DNA from: Albugo candida
Lineage: Eukaryota > Oomycota > Peronosporomycetes > Albuginales > Albuginaceae
Reading direction: 5' to 3'
Assembly: GCA_905220665.1 (NCBI GenBank)
Contig: CAJNAR010000032.1
Location: 1-64,000, forward strand
DNA: 64,000 nucleotides
Shown: positions 44,970-56,392 of the stretch, one piece after another
Layout of the letters: each line of letters starts with the position of its first letter
Position numbering within the stretch: the stretch's first letter is position 1
Program-made: the position numbers and the translations under genes
Notes under the pieces: generated by a model
Seen by the model: only the letters and a program-made list of their open reading frames with translations
Told to the model about the DNA's origin: nothing
Databases searched by the model: none

Positions 44970-47360
44970 TCAAAATTGAACTTCGCTGACACGTTTTCGC
45001 TCGACAATCATTTCAGCGAATGCTAACGGATCGAATTCCATTGCGTCCAATAAATTTGGAAATGTCGTTTCCACAATTTCAATCAAAATCTTTTCGACGG
45101 AATCCCACGCTTCCATTTCGATCAGATTTGTCAATTTCGAAAATACTTTGGGTTGTTCACGTAAATATTCTGCAATTCCTTGGCTTTTTGTAATTCGTCG
45201 GCTGTGTACACGTAATCGCTCATTTTCCAATGCTCCAAATCGCGTAAGACGGTCTCTCGATCCTCAGCACTCATCCCACTCCATTCAAAGTCCTTTTGCG
45301 GTGTCGATATCACGTACGTGTCCTTCGATCGATTCCAAGGACGAGGATCTCCGTATTGCGATTGAGATCGTCGGGTCACATGCGATTCCTTTGGAAGCTG
45401 TTGCACGGGCGTCAGCAACTGTGTGGAAGTCGACGAATCGATTGAATTGGGACGGATGTACGCTTCTTCAGCCTTTGGAACGAAATGACGTCGAGAAACG
45501 CCTTGTTCGAGCAGAATACTGTCGGAATATCGACCGCCTGTTGGAGCGCGATGGAGAAGCATTTCGTGACAGGATTCCTTGGCAAGCACACGTATCCATG
45601 CGATCATTTCACTTTCCGTCTCGGCACCAAAGAAATACGTTCGTTGATCTTTCCACGGAGGAACGATTTTAAAGTAATGAAGCGACCAATTCCGTGTATT
45701 GAGCTCATTCAGACGACATACGTCCACACGAACGCCCTGCAAAAAGACAATCAGATCGGAGGAGGGACCCTGTCATTACGTGCCTTCAAATTGATTACAC
45801 CCAATGGAGTCGGAACGGAGGCGTTCGAATAGTACGTGAGCTTCCCTTCACGAGCCACAAACCATCGCTGCTTCCAATTCTTCACGAAACCTCCTTGTTT
45901 ATAAAGCCATCCCATCTGTTGTCCCTGAGTCCGACACACTGTTTCTTCGTGGTTGACGTGTTTATCGGTGCTGGGAAGAAGAGCAAAACAACTCATTCGT
46001 TCGCTTTGAAGTCGTCTATCGTCATGAGAGTCCTCGGAATCCAATGCGTGTGCGACTTCCGATGAAGGATCGACTTGTTGGGATTCGATCTCCACGCAAC
46101 ATTCCACGAAAAACGACTCGGGGAACCGATCGCTGTCAGCTGCCTCGTCGACATCTGTCTTTCCAAGTCGATACACTGCACACTAAAGCAAATGATGAGA
46201 TATCGCAATGACTTTTGACGGGGAAACGCACATTTTTCCGCAGAAAACTCGTATGAAAACTGAAATGGAACATTTGAACAATGTGTTTGCCCAACATTGT
46301 CGACGTATTTGCGTGGAAACAACGGATCAGAATATCGCCCTCAATGTAACAATTGGTCTGTAGTCAAAATGTCGTCAGCTGATATCCATTTCATTGCGAA
46401 ACACTCGCACCTCAAACGCAATGATTCCATTATCGTCCGCCACATATGTCTCGAAAACAGGTCGCTGCCATGAACTATTGTACAAAAGACGAGTCTTTCG
46501 ATGTTGGAATGGAGCTGGAGATACTTGCAAGAAAGGTGTGCATCCGCCTCGAGGTGCAGCATCAAAGTCTGGAATCCCGTGCAGAATCACGCGTTTGAGT
46601 AGCTACAGCATCACATCAGCCGGGTGTCTCAATAGGAACGTCCTGTGGTAGCGTACCAAGCGTTTGGGTGGTAGCAATGCGGGAATACTGGCGACTTGAC
46701 CTCGCAATTTCCGAAGCATTTTGACAAAGTAATAGATGTAAAGCGCTTGACTGGGGAATCGGACGCCTTGGCCACGCAGCTGACAGAAATGATCAACGGT
46801 GTGGCTGACCATCATGTACATTTCACGTCGACTTTTGAGACTATGGAGACTTCCATGCTCCCCAGTCAACAATAGAAAACAAGAGCAAATCACTCCCGTT
46901 CTGCCTTTTCCAGCGAGACAATGAGCTACTACGACGTTGTCGGGATGCTGGCAAGTCCACCGAAGCATATCGTTCATGATTTCGATCAGTAGTTGCAACG
47001 GAGGAGGATGATGATCCGGGAAGCCGAATTCCGCGACCTGATAAAATTTGGAGTAATCGTAGCGGCTGTTAAGTATTATAAAAGAGGAGTAATTAGATAT
47101 GGGAGGTTAAATTGGAAATAGAGGAGATTAAAGGAAGCGGTGTACCGTTCACTTAAGTTGTAAACACGATACGAATGCGGATGACGTGAATTGAGGAATT
47201 TGGCGACCTCATTGATGTCATTGCGATAGGTTTTCTCGACGCCGGATGCGGGATACCCCATTGCGATCAGATTTGGTGTTATGTACGTGAGATCCAAGTC
47301 GAATCCATCACGATTATACCGTCGGCGTGTGCCGGAGACAGCGGCGCGTATTTTTTTCAT
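44970..47360 (-). CDS. PTEN: PTEN-like phosphoinositide 3-phosphatase with C2 and C-terminal PH domain
   Basis: Proposed exons: 47360-47146, 47065-46657, 46602-46411, 46357-46232, 46182-45784, 45736-45220, 45169-44970 (~685 aa). PTEN removes the 3-phosphate of PIP3 at the membrane. The N-terminus matches PTEN ([19 protein letters not shown]). The WPD-like loop [10 protein letters not shown] and the P-loop [10 protein letters not shown] (Cys ~120) are intact; human PTEN has Lys where this P-loop has Leu. A C2 domain follows ([32 protein letters not shown]). Then a PH domain ([19 protein letters not shown] ... [14 protein letters not shown]) and a low-complexity tail. Intron 5 (45737-45783) has a GC donor. 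The last join (45170-45219, also GC-AG) is tentative, because two frames overlap there. An upstream exon is possible. Confidence 0.82.
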
Positions 47361-47740
47361 CCGATTTATTTGTTGCGACGCTCTTCTCGAGTCTGCTGAA
47401 TTGACTTTTGCTCGATTGATAATTTGGGTTATAACATATGTACCGGATACTAATTGTGACAGATAATAAAGTGTATGTTCAGTTGTTACCGTACGGTCAT
47501 ACCAATAGTATGTGCCCTCCCAATAATGATGGCTGATCACAGCATAACCGCGATCAGTAACGTATTCACCGTTAGAAGTTTGGCTTTTTTTTTTCTCAGC
47601 ATTCTCTCAAATTTGCCCAAGGGATTCTTCTATACGCGAGGTTCTTTTTCAGGTGTAATATTATTCACTTGGACGTCCCGTTTCTAAGGTTCGGGCTAAG
47701 GGTTTTATATAAACTTGAGTTACTACTCTCCATCGAACAA

Positions 47741-47813
47741 GTCAGCGTAGTGTAGTGGTTATCACATCTGCCTTACACGCAGAAGGTCGCCGGTTCGATC
47801 CCGGCCGTTGATA
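47741..47813 (+). tRNA. tRNA-Val (anticodon TAC)
   Basis: A 73-nt cloverleaf: acceptor GTCAGCG with CGTTGAT (two G-T pairs), anticodon stem TCTGC with GCAGA around loop CTTACAC (anticodon TAC, codon GTA), T arm GCCGG-TTCGATC-CCGGC, discriminator A. A box TAGTGTAGTGG and B box GGTTCGATCC are intact; no intron. It ends 19 bp before the stop codon of the opposite-strand acyl-CoA dehydrogenase. Confidence 0.92.
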
Positions 47814-47832
47814 TGATTTTACATTTTTATCG

Positions 47833-49459
47833 TCAAATGCATTTCATTTTTGCAAGCTGTCGCATCATATTTTTCTGATGTGACTCGTTTGTGCCACCAC
47901 CGATCTCAAGCAATTTGGCATCCCTCCAAAGACGCTCCACGACATAATCTCCAATGTACCCATTACCTCCAAGAGTCTGAATAGCTCGATCGGCGATGCG
48001 TTTCGCCATATGACCGCAATATAACTTGACTCCATCGCAATCCAGAGAATCTTCCGCTGAATCTAGAGCGAGATTTCTATAGAGCAGTCAGTGACAATCT
48101 TCATTCGATATTTCGTGAGTACCGCGCTACTTGATACACATACGAACGTCCAGCCATAAACTCGGCGTACGACTCACTGATGCTTTTCTGGATTTGACCA
48201 AAACTGTTGAGTGATTGTCCAAATGCTTGCCGTTCCTGCCAATACCAAAATAAGAGTGAAAAGATGATGGCAGAAAAGGTTTTATACTTTGGCGTAGTCA
48301 TTCATGATCTGGAGGGAGCGTCGTGCAATTCCCAAACTCATTGCCGCTAAAGTAACGCGTTCAATCTTGAGGTTTCGCATCATATACACAACTGCATCGT
48401 CCTCTTTCCCAATCAAATTCTCAATTGGAACTTTGCAGTCTTGGAATACCAATTCTGCTGTGTTGGATGCTCGCATTCCGCATTTATTCTAAAAAGATGT
48501 ACACCGTGAAACTGCAAATATGAAGTTGAAGGATCGTCTAGTTGCCTTGATGCGCTGACCGAGTGAAAATCCTTCGAATCCTTTCTCCACAATAAAGCAG
48601 GAAATATTCTTTCGATTCGTGTTGGATTCACCAGTTCGGGCATACACCAGAAAGTAATCGCCCAACTCTGTATCGTTAAGAGCTCCATTCGTGATCCACA
48701 TCCTACAAATTACATTACCATTAGGCATTTCATCACATTATATCGAGAAAGTCCTTACTTGGATCCATTGAGAAGGTAATAGTCCCCGCATCTCGATAGC
48801 TTTGCATGAGTGCTCATTCCAAGTACATCCGTTCCGACTGAAGGCTCACTCATACCCATTCCACAAATCTTTTCGCCTGCGCAAGCTTGTGGGAGATACT
48901 TTACACACTGCTGTTCATTTCCATTTTGCGCCAAATTGTTCACAAACAGCATCGAATGAGCCAAATACGACAGACAGAATGCCGGATCACTGGATGCTAA
49001 CTCTTCATGAGCAATGACTGCTGCAGTAGCATCCATATTTGATCCTCCATACCTATTCATATCAATCAGTTCAACGATTGGATTATGAATTACTCGCTTT
49101 TCTGGCGTTGTTATGCCCAATAATCCAAGTGCTCCAAGCTCTCGAAATAAATTGCTGTTGAATTTCTCGTCACAATTGAAGGAAAGAGCCTGCATTCGAC
49201 ATTTTAGTGGATGAAGAGGGTTGGCGGAATGATATTTCTACCTGCGGCTCGACCTTTTCTCTGACGAAATCTTCCAACATTTCGCGAAGGGATTTATGCT
49301 CTTGGCGCGGCGTAAATAGTCCAAAATCATTGCAGAGTTTTGAATTCTACAAATCTACACTTTATGCATTTGAGAAAATCGCAAGGAATCGGGCTTAACC
49401 CTTCTGCACGCAAAGGAAAAGCGTTGCTTTCGGAAGCTTTTCGTCGCGAATTTTCTCAT
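47833..49459 (-). CDS. IVD: Acyl-CoA dehydrogenase, isovaleryl-CoA dehydrogenase-like, mitochondrial
   Basis: Eight exons: 49459-49400, 49346-49242, 49189-49098, 49052-48759, 48702-48546, 48488-48288, 48235-48123 and 48076-47833, giving 421 aa (human IVD ~424). Flavin enzymes of this family oxidise acyl-CoAs in mitochondria; IVD acts in leucine breakdown. The first exon is a basic presequence (MRKFATKSFRKQRFSFACRR). Motifs: GMSEPSVGTDV, WITNG, FIVEKGFEGFS, CGMRASNTAELVFQDC, and a Glu in LKIERVTLAAM at the IVD catalytic position. The C-terminal signature is IQTLGGNGYIGDY and RDAKLLEIGGGTNE. Two introns have GC donors (49053-49097 and 48489-48545); removing the first deletes 15 residues absent from homologues. 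The exact acyl chain preference is not certain. Confidence 0.85.
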
Positions 49460-49694
49460 TGAAGTTCAATTCACTAGGTTCTTTAGGTACAGGCAACGAA
49501 CTTTGTTACATTCGCATGCTGACCCGATGGAAATGACAGCTTCGTATGCTGATATAATGCATTTCCAAGGGACCCACGCAGTATTTTTATCATTTCGATG
49601 CCTATACACGCAACTCGCACGTCCAAGACATTCCGTGTCGAAATCTGATTTATATGTACCATATTTCCTGTATAATCTAATATCACACCACCAG

Positions 49695-50556
49695 ATGACA
49701 TCTCAATCATTCATGCGCGTCGATAATGTATCTGTGTATCAGCTCTTGGCGTTCGTTTTGCTACTAGTACTATTAAGCTCCTGGCTATTATCGAATATAT
49801 CAAACATCCAATTTATCTCAAGACGCTTTTTTCCCGGGAAACAAAACACTGTCTTACTGGTGGGACCCGCAAATGCTGGCAAAACAGCTCTTCTTCATTT
49901 CTTACGGCATGGAGTGGAAGTTGCCACAGTAACATCCATGAAAGAAAACGACTGCAGCATTTCACTACACTCCACCCTGAAAACGACACCCGACACAAAA
50001 CAGCTCCATATAATCGATTTCCCCGGTCACGAACGTCTACGCAAGTACGTATGCATCGGGATTCCTACCACCTCTAACATTTTATAGTCGTGTTTTCGAG
50101 TTCACTCCTATTACCTCCAAAATCGTATTCCTCGTGGACGCAGCGGATCGCAAAAGTTGGCGTAGCGCAGCCGAGTAAGTAGCATTTCTCACTCAAGGTC
50201 AATTGCTTATGGTATGCTGTAGATATCTGCACGACTTATTCTCCAATCCAAAGCTCAACGACTTGGCACCTCCGATACTTATCGCATGCAATAAAATGGA
50301 TCAAAGCTCGTCTGCATCTTCTCAATGCATTCAAAAAACTCTAGAGCATGAGCTGACACAACTGAAATCAACTCGTGTGTCTATGGAAACCCATGATCAA
50401 AGCCATTTCGATCAAGAAACAACCAGTGTGCCTGTGGGGAGAGAAGGCTCAGCATTTACTTTCGAGACGGATTCTCCATGTGAATGTACATTCACAGACT
50501 GCTCCGTAAAAAGTCGAGATATTCAGGATATTATCGTCTTTATATGCACGAAATGA
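49695..50556 (+). CDS. SRPRB: Signal recognition particle receptor subunit beta
   Basis: Three exons, 49695-50044, 50088-50174 and 50223-50556 (introns 43 and 48 nt), give 256 aa. SRPRB is an ER membrane GTPase of the Arf/Sar type that anchors SR-alpha. A single N-terminal membrane segment (VYQLLAFVLLLVLLSSWLL) is followed by G1 GPANAGKTALL, G3 DFPGHERLR, FLVDAADRKSW, G4 NKMD and a C-terminal SVKSRD in the G5 position. ATG 49695 is chosen because it puts the membrane segment near the start; longer in-frame ATGs exist upstream. It converges with the CAF1 gene, 52 bp between stops. Confidence 0.87.
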
Positions 50557-50608
50557 GAAAGAAAAACAGACTTTTGCTTTGCTTTGTATGGTATTTGTGT
50601 TATGTGTA

Positions 50609-51433
50609 TCAGCCCGGACCGAGACTGTTGCTATTGCCAAGACCATACAATTGACCCGAGTATTTGAAAGCGGTCTCGACATTCCCATCGAAAAATACCT
50701 GAACCATTTTGAAAAAAGTGGTCGCCGTCAAGAGTGCATCCGACCCAGCCTGATGCATCGTTCCTATTCTTTCCACATGCAAATCCTCCGCCAATCGACT
50801 CAGTCCCCCAACTTTATCAAAATCCATCGCAACATGTTTGAGATCGTATGTGAATGGAAAGTATGTGTGCAAAAGATCAAAGAACGCCTCTTCTTCGGAC
50901 GGAAGCGTATTGCATGTGAGCACTTTGAGAAGGTATCCAAAGTCCGAAGAGCCATGGAACGACACCCATTTGACATTATCTGTGAGCACGAGGCCGGACG
51001 GTACAAGCAGCTCTCCAAATCGCGCAACTTCTATCCCCATTTCTTCGTGCTTGGCGAAATCGATGCCGGCTTGCTTGAGGATCTCAATCGAATCTTGCGC
51101 GTACATATCCTCACTGAGGCTAAACTTGAAGTTGAATTGCCAGACTGGGCAGTCATTTATATAGGTTCCATCCTCGTTGAAGAATGCGACGCCCAATTGT
51201 ATAATTCGTAGTAAATCGACGTTGCACCGTAATGTCTGATACTGATAATTCGAAGAGGTTGTGAAGGAACCGATGGGACGAGCGACGACACCGGGATACT
51301 CAGTGTCCAATGCGACGTAACAGTTACGCTCGACAATATGACGGATGATCTTCATAGATTCGTCGAGATTGGAAGCCCATACATCGCGGATTTCGATATC
51401 GGGCGGCAATTGATGCGAGGACACTGCGACCAT
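50609..51433 (-). CDS. CAF1: CCR4-NOT deadenylase subunit CAF1 (CNOT7/POP2)
   Basis: A single 274-aa exon (CNOT7 ~285 aa). The DEDD-family 3' exonuclease shortens mRNA poly-A tails in the cytoplasm. The catalytic acids are in place: ALDTEYPGVVARP near residue 40 (Asp, Glu), HGSSDFGYLLK (Asp) and HQAGSDALLTATTF (Asp, with His before it). The start is the first real ATG (51433, MVAVSSHQLPPDIEIRDVW); the open frame continues upstream only through non-ATG codons. Divergent from the CCHC-protein gene by 121 bp. Confidence 0.93.
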   Translation of the reverse strand: MVAVSSHQLPPDIEIRDVWASNLDESMKIIRHIVERNCYVALDTEYPGVVARPIGSFTTSSNYQYQTLRCNVDLLRIIQLGVAFFNEDGTYINDCPVWQFNFKFSLSEDMYAQDSIEILKQAGIDFAKHEEMGIEVARFGELLVPSGLVLTDNVKWVSFHGSSDFGYLLKVLTCNTLPSEEEAFFDLLHTYFPFTYDLKHVAMDFDKVGGLSRLAEDLHVERIGTMHQAGSDALLTATTFFKMVQVFFDGNVETAFKYSGQLYGLGNSNSLGPG

Positions 51434-51554
51434 GGCATGCAACTCAATGATTTGACCGATAATAATGAATTGTAGGATGAATTGAGTCACATGTCGTAAT
51501 TAAGGTTGCTCGAATGTAATTAACACGTACCATTCCGCTTCCAGCAACATTATT
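51434..51554. promoter_or_regulatory. 121-bp bidirectional promoter interval
   Basis: Separates the divergent starts of CAF1 and the zinc-knuckle gene. No core promoter motif is obvious. Confidence 0.4.
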
Positions 51555-52277
51555 ATGCTACGCGCCATCTTAACGCCATTCCGTCGACCTCCCACGCGCA
51601 CTTGCGCCGTTTCTATCGGCAATCGAGTTGCACGACACTTTTCCGCAGCACACGATAACGATTCATCCAATCCATTCGGTTACAATCCGTTTGAGCGGCT
51701 CTTACAGAATGTACAGCAAGAAACCAACGTGGTGGCTCCCAAAGGAAACAAGCAGGATACACAAACTCAACTAGCAAAATTTCAAGTTCAAGACGAGAAC
51801 GCGCGGCCAATATCACAGGACCATCACTCCAGCGAACCATTCCCATCACAAAACTCTTTGCGTCGGAATCGGAAGCGGAGACAGAAATACAAACAGCTTT
51901 TAATCAGTCACATCGTCTCCAGCGATCGCTTGGACTATGAGAAAGGCATACGCGCACAAAACGGCAATGTGAAACGAATGTACATGCAGCACATCCGCCG
52001 TAAAGCAGACCGTGATCGCGTATGTCGCAATTGCGGGGAACTCGGCCATGTCGCCAGAAACTGTCTTCTCCCTGTGATTTGTCGCGTGTGCGGGGACATT
52101 GGCCACTCACAACACGAATGCCAGTTAACCGCAAAGAAACAGAACCGCGCGCTTATCGACAAACCACTTCAATCTCTTCTACTCGAGAATGATGGTCCAG
52201 CGCGTTTCGATCAGGAAATTGAAGAGTATCTCGCGATACCCAAACGCATTCCGCAGAAGAAACCCGAATCCGCGTAA
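51555..52277 (+). CDS. CCHC zinc-knuckle protein, probably mitochondrial
   Basis: A 240-aa single exon. Two CCHC knuckles lie back to back near residues 156-195: CRNCGELGHVARNC and CRVCGDIGHSQHEC. These bind single-stranded RNA or DNA. The N-terminus (MLRAILTPFRRPPTRTCAVS then RVARHFSAA) is basic and Ser/Arg-rich like a mitochondrial presequence. A basic helix precedes the knuckles (LRRNRKRRQKYKQLL). The specific target is unknown. It converges with the 5-oxoprolinase gene, 58 bp apart. Nuclear AIR/ZCCHC-type roles are an alternative if the presequence reading is wrong. Confidence 0.7.
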   Translation: MLRAILTPFRRPPTRTCAVSIGNRVARHFSAAHDNDSSNPFGYNPFERLLQNVQQETNVVAPKGNKQDTQTQLAKFQVQDENARPISQDHHSSEPFPSQNSLRRNRKRRQKYKQLLISHIVSSDRLDYEKGIRAQNGNVKRMYMQHIRRKADRDRVCRNCGELGHVARNCLLPVICRVCGDIGHSQHECQLTAKKQNRALIDKPLQSLLLENDGPARFDQEIEEYLAIPKRIPQKKPESA

Positions 52278-52335
52278 CATGGCGCAAGCATAAGACACGT
52301 GAACTCGTTAAAAAATTTGACGAGTGTGATTGCTC

Positions 52336-55300
52336 TTATTCTGCCGCACCAAACCCGCCGCCGCCTGGCGTTTGGATGGAAACGCGATCACCCGCGTCGA
52401 CCTGAGTTGTGTTTTTCCCACCCAAATTCACGGTACAGCCGTTTTTACGTTGAAGCAAATTCAATCCGCGTTTTCCTCTTTTCCCACCGAGCATTCCGTA
52501 CGGCTCAAACACTCTCCGTTCCGAAAGGATGCTCACTGTCAAACGCTCGAGGAACAAGAGCGTGCGAACAACACCCTGACCACCATGGAATCGTCCATCT
52601 CCGCCCGAGGACTCACGCAAATGGAACGCTTCCAACATCACCGGAAATCGCTTCTCGAGAATCTCAACGTCTGTGATTCGCGTATTCGTCATATGCGTCT
52701 GAATACCACTTTGTCCGTGCCAACTTGGACCAGCGCCCGCGCCTCCAGCGATTGTCTCATAATATCCGCCCAGGGAATCGCTGCCAAAGGTGAGATTATT
52801 CATACATCCTTGAGACGCCGCACATGCGCCAAATGCGCGCAAAATCACATCCGTGATGCGTTGACTTGTGAGCACATTACCACCTACGACAGCCGCATCG
52901 TCGCTGGGGTTGAGAATGCTGTGGTACTTTGGGAAAATCACGTGGATTGGATTCAAACATCCTTGATTCAATGGTAGATCTTCGCCGGGAATCAAGCATC
53001 GAAGGCAGTAGATGATCGCAGAAAACGTGACGGCCGGTGGCGTATTGACATTCCCAAAGACTTGGACGCCTGTGCCAGTAAAGTCGAAAATGGCCGAGCG
53101 ATTTACTCGATCGATTGTGATCTCCAAGACGATCTCTGTCCCGTCATCCATCAAATCGCGTGCACGAACGGAATCCTTGGCTGCCAATCCACGCTCTAGA
53201 GAAAATCTCACCAGCATATCACCGACTGCAGTCTCCGCCGCTTGCTGAATGAATTTCATGTACGCTGATACGACTTGAAGCGTAAACTCCTCGCACAATT
53301 TGTGCAAGAGTGTGACGCCTCGATTGTTGGCAGCCACTTGAGCCTTGAGATCCGACAGATTATCACGCAAGTTACGTGTTCCAATGGCATTCGGAACGTT
53401 CTTTTGCAGCAGCAAGTCGGCAATCTCTTCTTCACGGAATCGATTATTCCTTCCATCCACGAGCTTGAATGCGATAATAGCTGCTCCTTCTTCAGCCAAC
53501 GTCTTGGACAGAGGCGGCATGGATCCAGGTGCAATTCCACCGATATCCGCGTGATGCCCGCGACTCGCAACGAAGAAATTAATCTGATTCTCTCCAAAAA
53601 CTGGAGTGATGACTGTGATGTCAGGAAGATGACTTCCACCGGCTAATTGAGGATGATTCGAGACCAAGACATCGCCGGGGACCAAATCATCTTTCCAAAA
53701 CTCCAATTGATATCGCACAGCTTGTTGCATTGCGCCCAAATGGACTGGAAGATGTGGAGCATTGGCAACGAGTCCGCCTGTCGCATCAAACAGTGCACAT
53801 GAGAAATCCAAACGCTCTTTGATGTTCACTGAGACTGATGTTTGTGAAAGTGTTCGACCCATTTGCTCGGCAATGCTCATGAATCGATGCGAAAACACAG
53901 ATAATTGAATGGGATCCATTTCAATGTGAGCAGCTTTGGAGTGTGACTGGGAATCGCTTTCGAGGAGCAGATCGCCGTTTTGCTGAATGATAAATGTCCA
54001 TTCTTTCTCGACCACTACCGTTGCAGTTCCCTGCATGATGATTGCTGGTCCTCGAGCCTGTGCACCGCGACACGACATCAGATCTTCATGGAGGTATACG
54101 TCGACGTCTTTCCAAATGCGTTCGTCTTCAAAGTACAATGGCGTCGTCGAATGCGGCGAAAGAACTGCCTCCGCGTGTTTGGAATCATCGATTCGAATTT
54201 CCGGTGAGATGATTGCACGAACACGAACATCGTCCACGCGAATGCTTTGGGATTGCATCAAGAATCCGAATTCGTTCTGGTAGCGTTCCACGAAAGCTCG
54301 CTCAAAGTCGAATCTAAGTAATCGTTCAGTCCACGGATCTTGTGCATCAAGCTCAGGACCGCGGATCATGAGCGCGGTGTCTGTGCCTTCGAAGCGCATA
54401 TTGAGGTAGAAATGGTATGTCGTCGCATTGAGCTGTATGGAAATGCCTTTTGCCAAATCCACGAGCGCTTGGACTAATTTCGGTTTGGAGGTTGCATCAT
54501 ACGTGAGCGAGTACGGCCGTTGTTTATCGAGGACGGAATCCGCGACACTCAAACCGTACGCTGACAACACACCGCTGTAGCGATGAACGTACACTTGTGA
54601 AATTCCCAAAGTGCGCGCAATGGAACACGCATGCTGAGGTCCGGCTCCGCCAAAGCACGCCAGCACATGTCCAGTGATATCGTGTCCACGCATTTGAGTG
54701 AGATTACGTATGGGTCGACACATGGCTTCATTAGCGACACGGAGAAAACCACACGCAACTTCCTCGAGTGTGTATTGCGCGTTTGTATGTGGATCCGCAT
54801 TGATTTCCTCACAAAGTACTTTGAATGCTGCACGAGCGCCGTCGATGTCGAGCGGTTGATTTTCTTCAGGACCGAAAATATGTGGAAAGAATTGAGGAAG
54901 AATGCGACCTGTCACGAGATTTGCATCGGTGACACTCAGAAATCCCTTCTTACGATAACATACGGGTCCGGGATGCGCTCGGACAGACTCTGGACCAACA
55001 AGGAACATGCCGCTTTTGTAAAAGAGACGAGAGCCTCCACCGGCCGCGATCGTTTGGATATCGAGTTGAGGTGCACGAATGGGAACATTCGCAGTCACAC
55101 TCTCAAGAACGTGCTCAAAGGTTTGATCAAATCGTGAGACATCGGTTGATGTGCCGCCCATATCAAAGCCAATCACAGGACAACGTAATCCATTTCGTGT
55201 CACTTGCGTGGTACGAGCGTATCCCACAACACCAGCAGCAGGACCCGATAGCACAGCTCGATGTCCCTGGAATTCCTTTGTGGTCGCTAGACCTCCATCC

Positions 55301-56236
55301 GACTGCATGAAGCTCATATCGACTTTGTTAAAGCCGTCATCAAACCCGGAACAGAAGGACTTGAGGTATTGCTGGATCACTGGCGTCAAATACGCATCTG
55401 CGCATGTCGTCAATCCTCGTGGAACGGCTTTGACCATTGGCATCACGTGAGAGGAACAGGAGACTTGCTGGAAGCCAATGTCTCGTGCGATTTTGGCGAT
55501 TGTTTCTTCATGTTGCGGGAATGTGTACGAATGAAGCAGTACGATGGCAATACTTTTCGGATTTTCGCGATCGTATAGCGGTTCCAGCGCATGTCTGACC
55601 TTTTCCGTATCAACTGGATGAACAATACGTACATAATCTCCACTGATGCCTTCGATATCGCCGGCTTCCCTTCGATCGGAAGCGATCAATTGCACTCGTT
55701 CATCGACTTGGATTACATTTTCATACAACATCTACATTCAAGCAACATTGGAAAGTGAAATGGCGAGACATAAATTGTGTGAGAAACCTCTGGCCTTTGG
55801 ATCTTCAAGTCGAAGATTTTGGGACGTGATTGATCGCCAATGTACAAAAGATCCTGGAAGCTGCGATTGATCACGAGAATTGTTGATGCGCCGTTGCGTT
55901 CCAATAACGCATTTGTAGCGACTGTTGTGCCCATACGGATGGATTGAATGTGTTTTGTATCAATACGCTGATGACGAGGGTATGGAGTTTGCGTCATCTC
56001 TTCCAGAATACGACGAATTCCTTCGCTTTGGAAAGGAACAGAGAGAAATTGTTTGATTGTGTTTTGAAGCGCACGTACCGCGGTGCGTCCGGATAATTGG
56101 AGGGATCTTCTGACAAGAGCTTTACAACTTTACACTGTACTTGTTTTATCTTCCCTTGATCGTCATACTCGTCTTTTTCGGCGTAAATGTCCGTAAATGT
56201 TCCGCCACGATCGATTGCGAATCGAAAGCACCGCAT
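52336..56236 (-). CDS. OPLAH: 5-oxoprolinase (ATP-hydrolysing)
   Basis: Three exons, 56236-56079, 56025-55788 and 55731-52336 (introns 53 and 56 nt), give 1263 aa, close to the 1288 aa of human OPLAH. The cytosolic enzyme opens 5-oxo-L-proline to glutamate in the gamma-glutamyl cycle of glutathione turnover. The N-terminal hydantoinase A part starts with IDRGGTFTD, then [31 protein letters not shown] and AAGGGSRLF. The C-terminal hydantoinase B part has [42 protein letters not shown] and CMNNLTFG. Both halves look intact. ATG 56236 fits the family start just before FRFAIDRGG. Confidence 0.95.
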
Positions 56237-56392
56237 GGAGAGGTTTGGATTGGTCAATATGTTTGATATAATAGCAAATCAAATTGATGAAAGCAGATTC
56301 GATTCAATATATTCCATCAACTTAACAACCAATGAAAACAATCTAGGTATACACTTTTACCGAATATGTCTCCGTCAAGTATACACATACAC

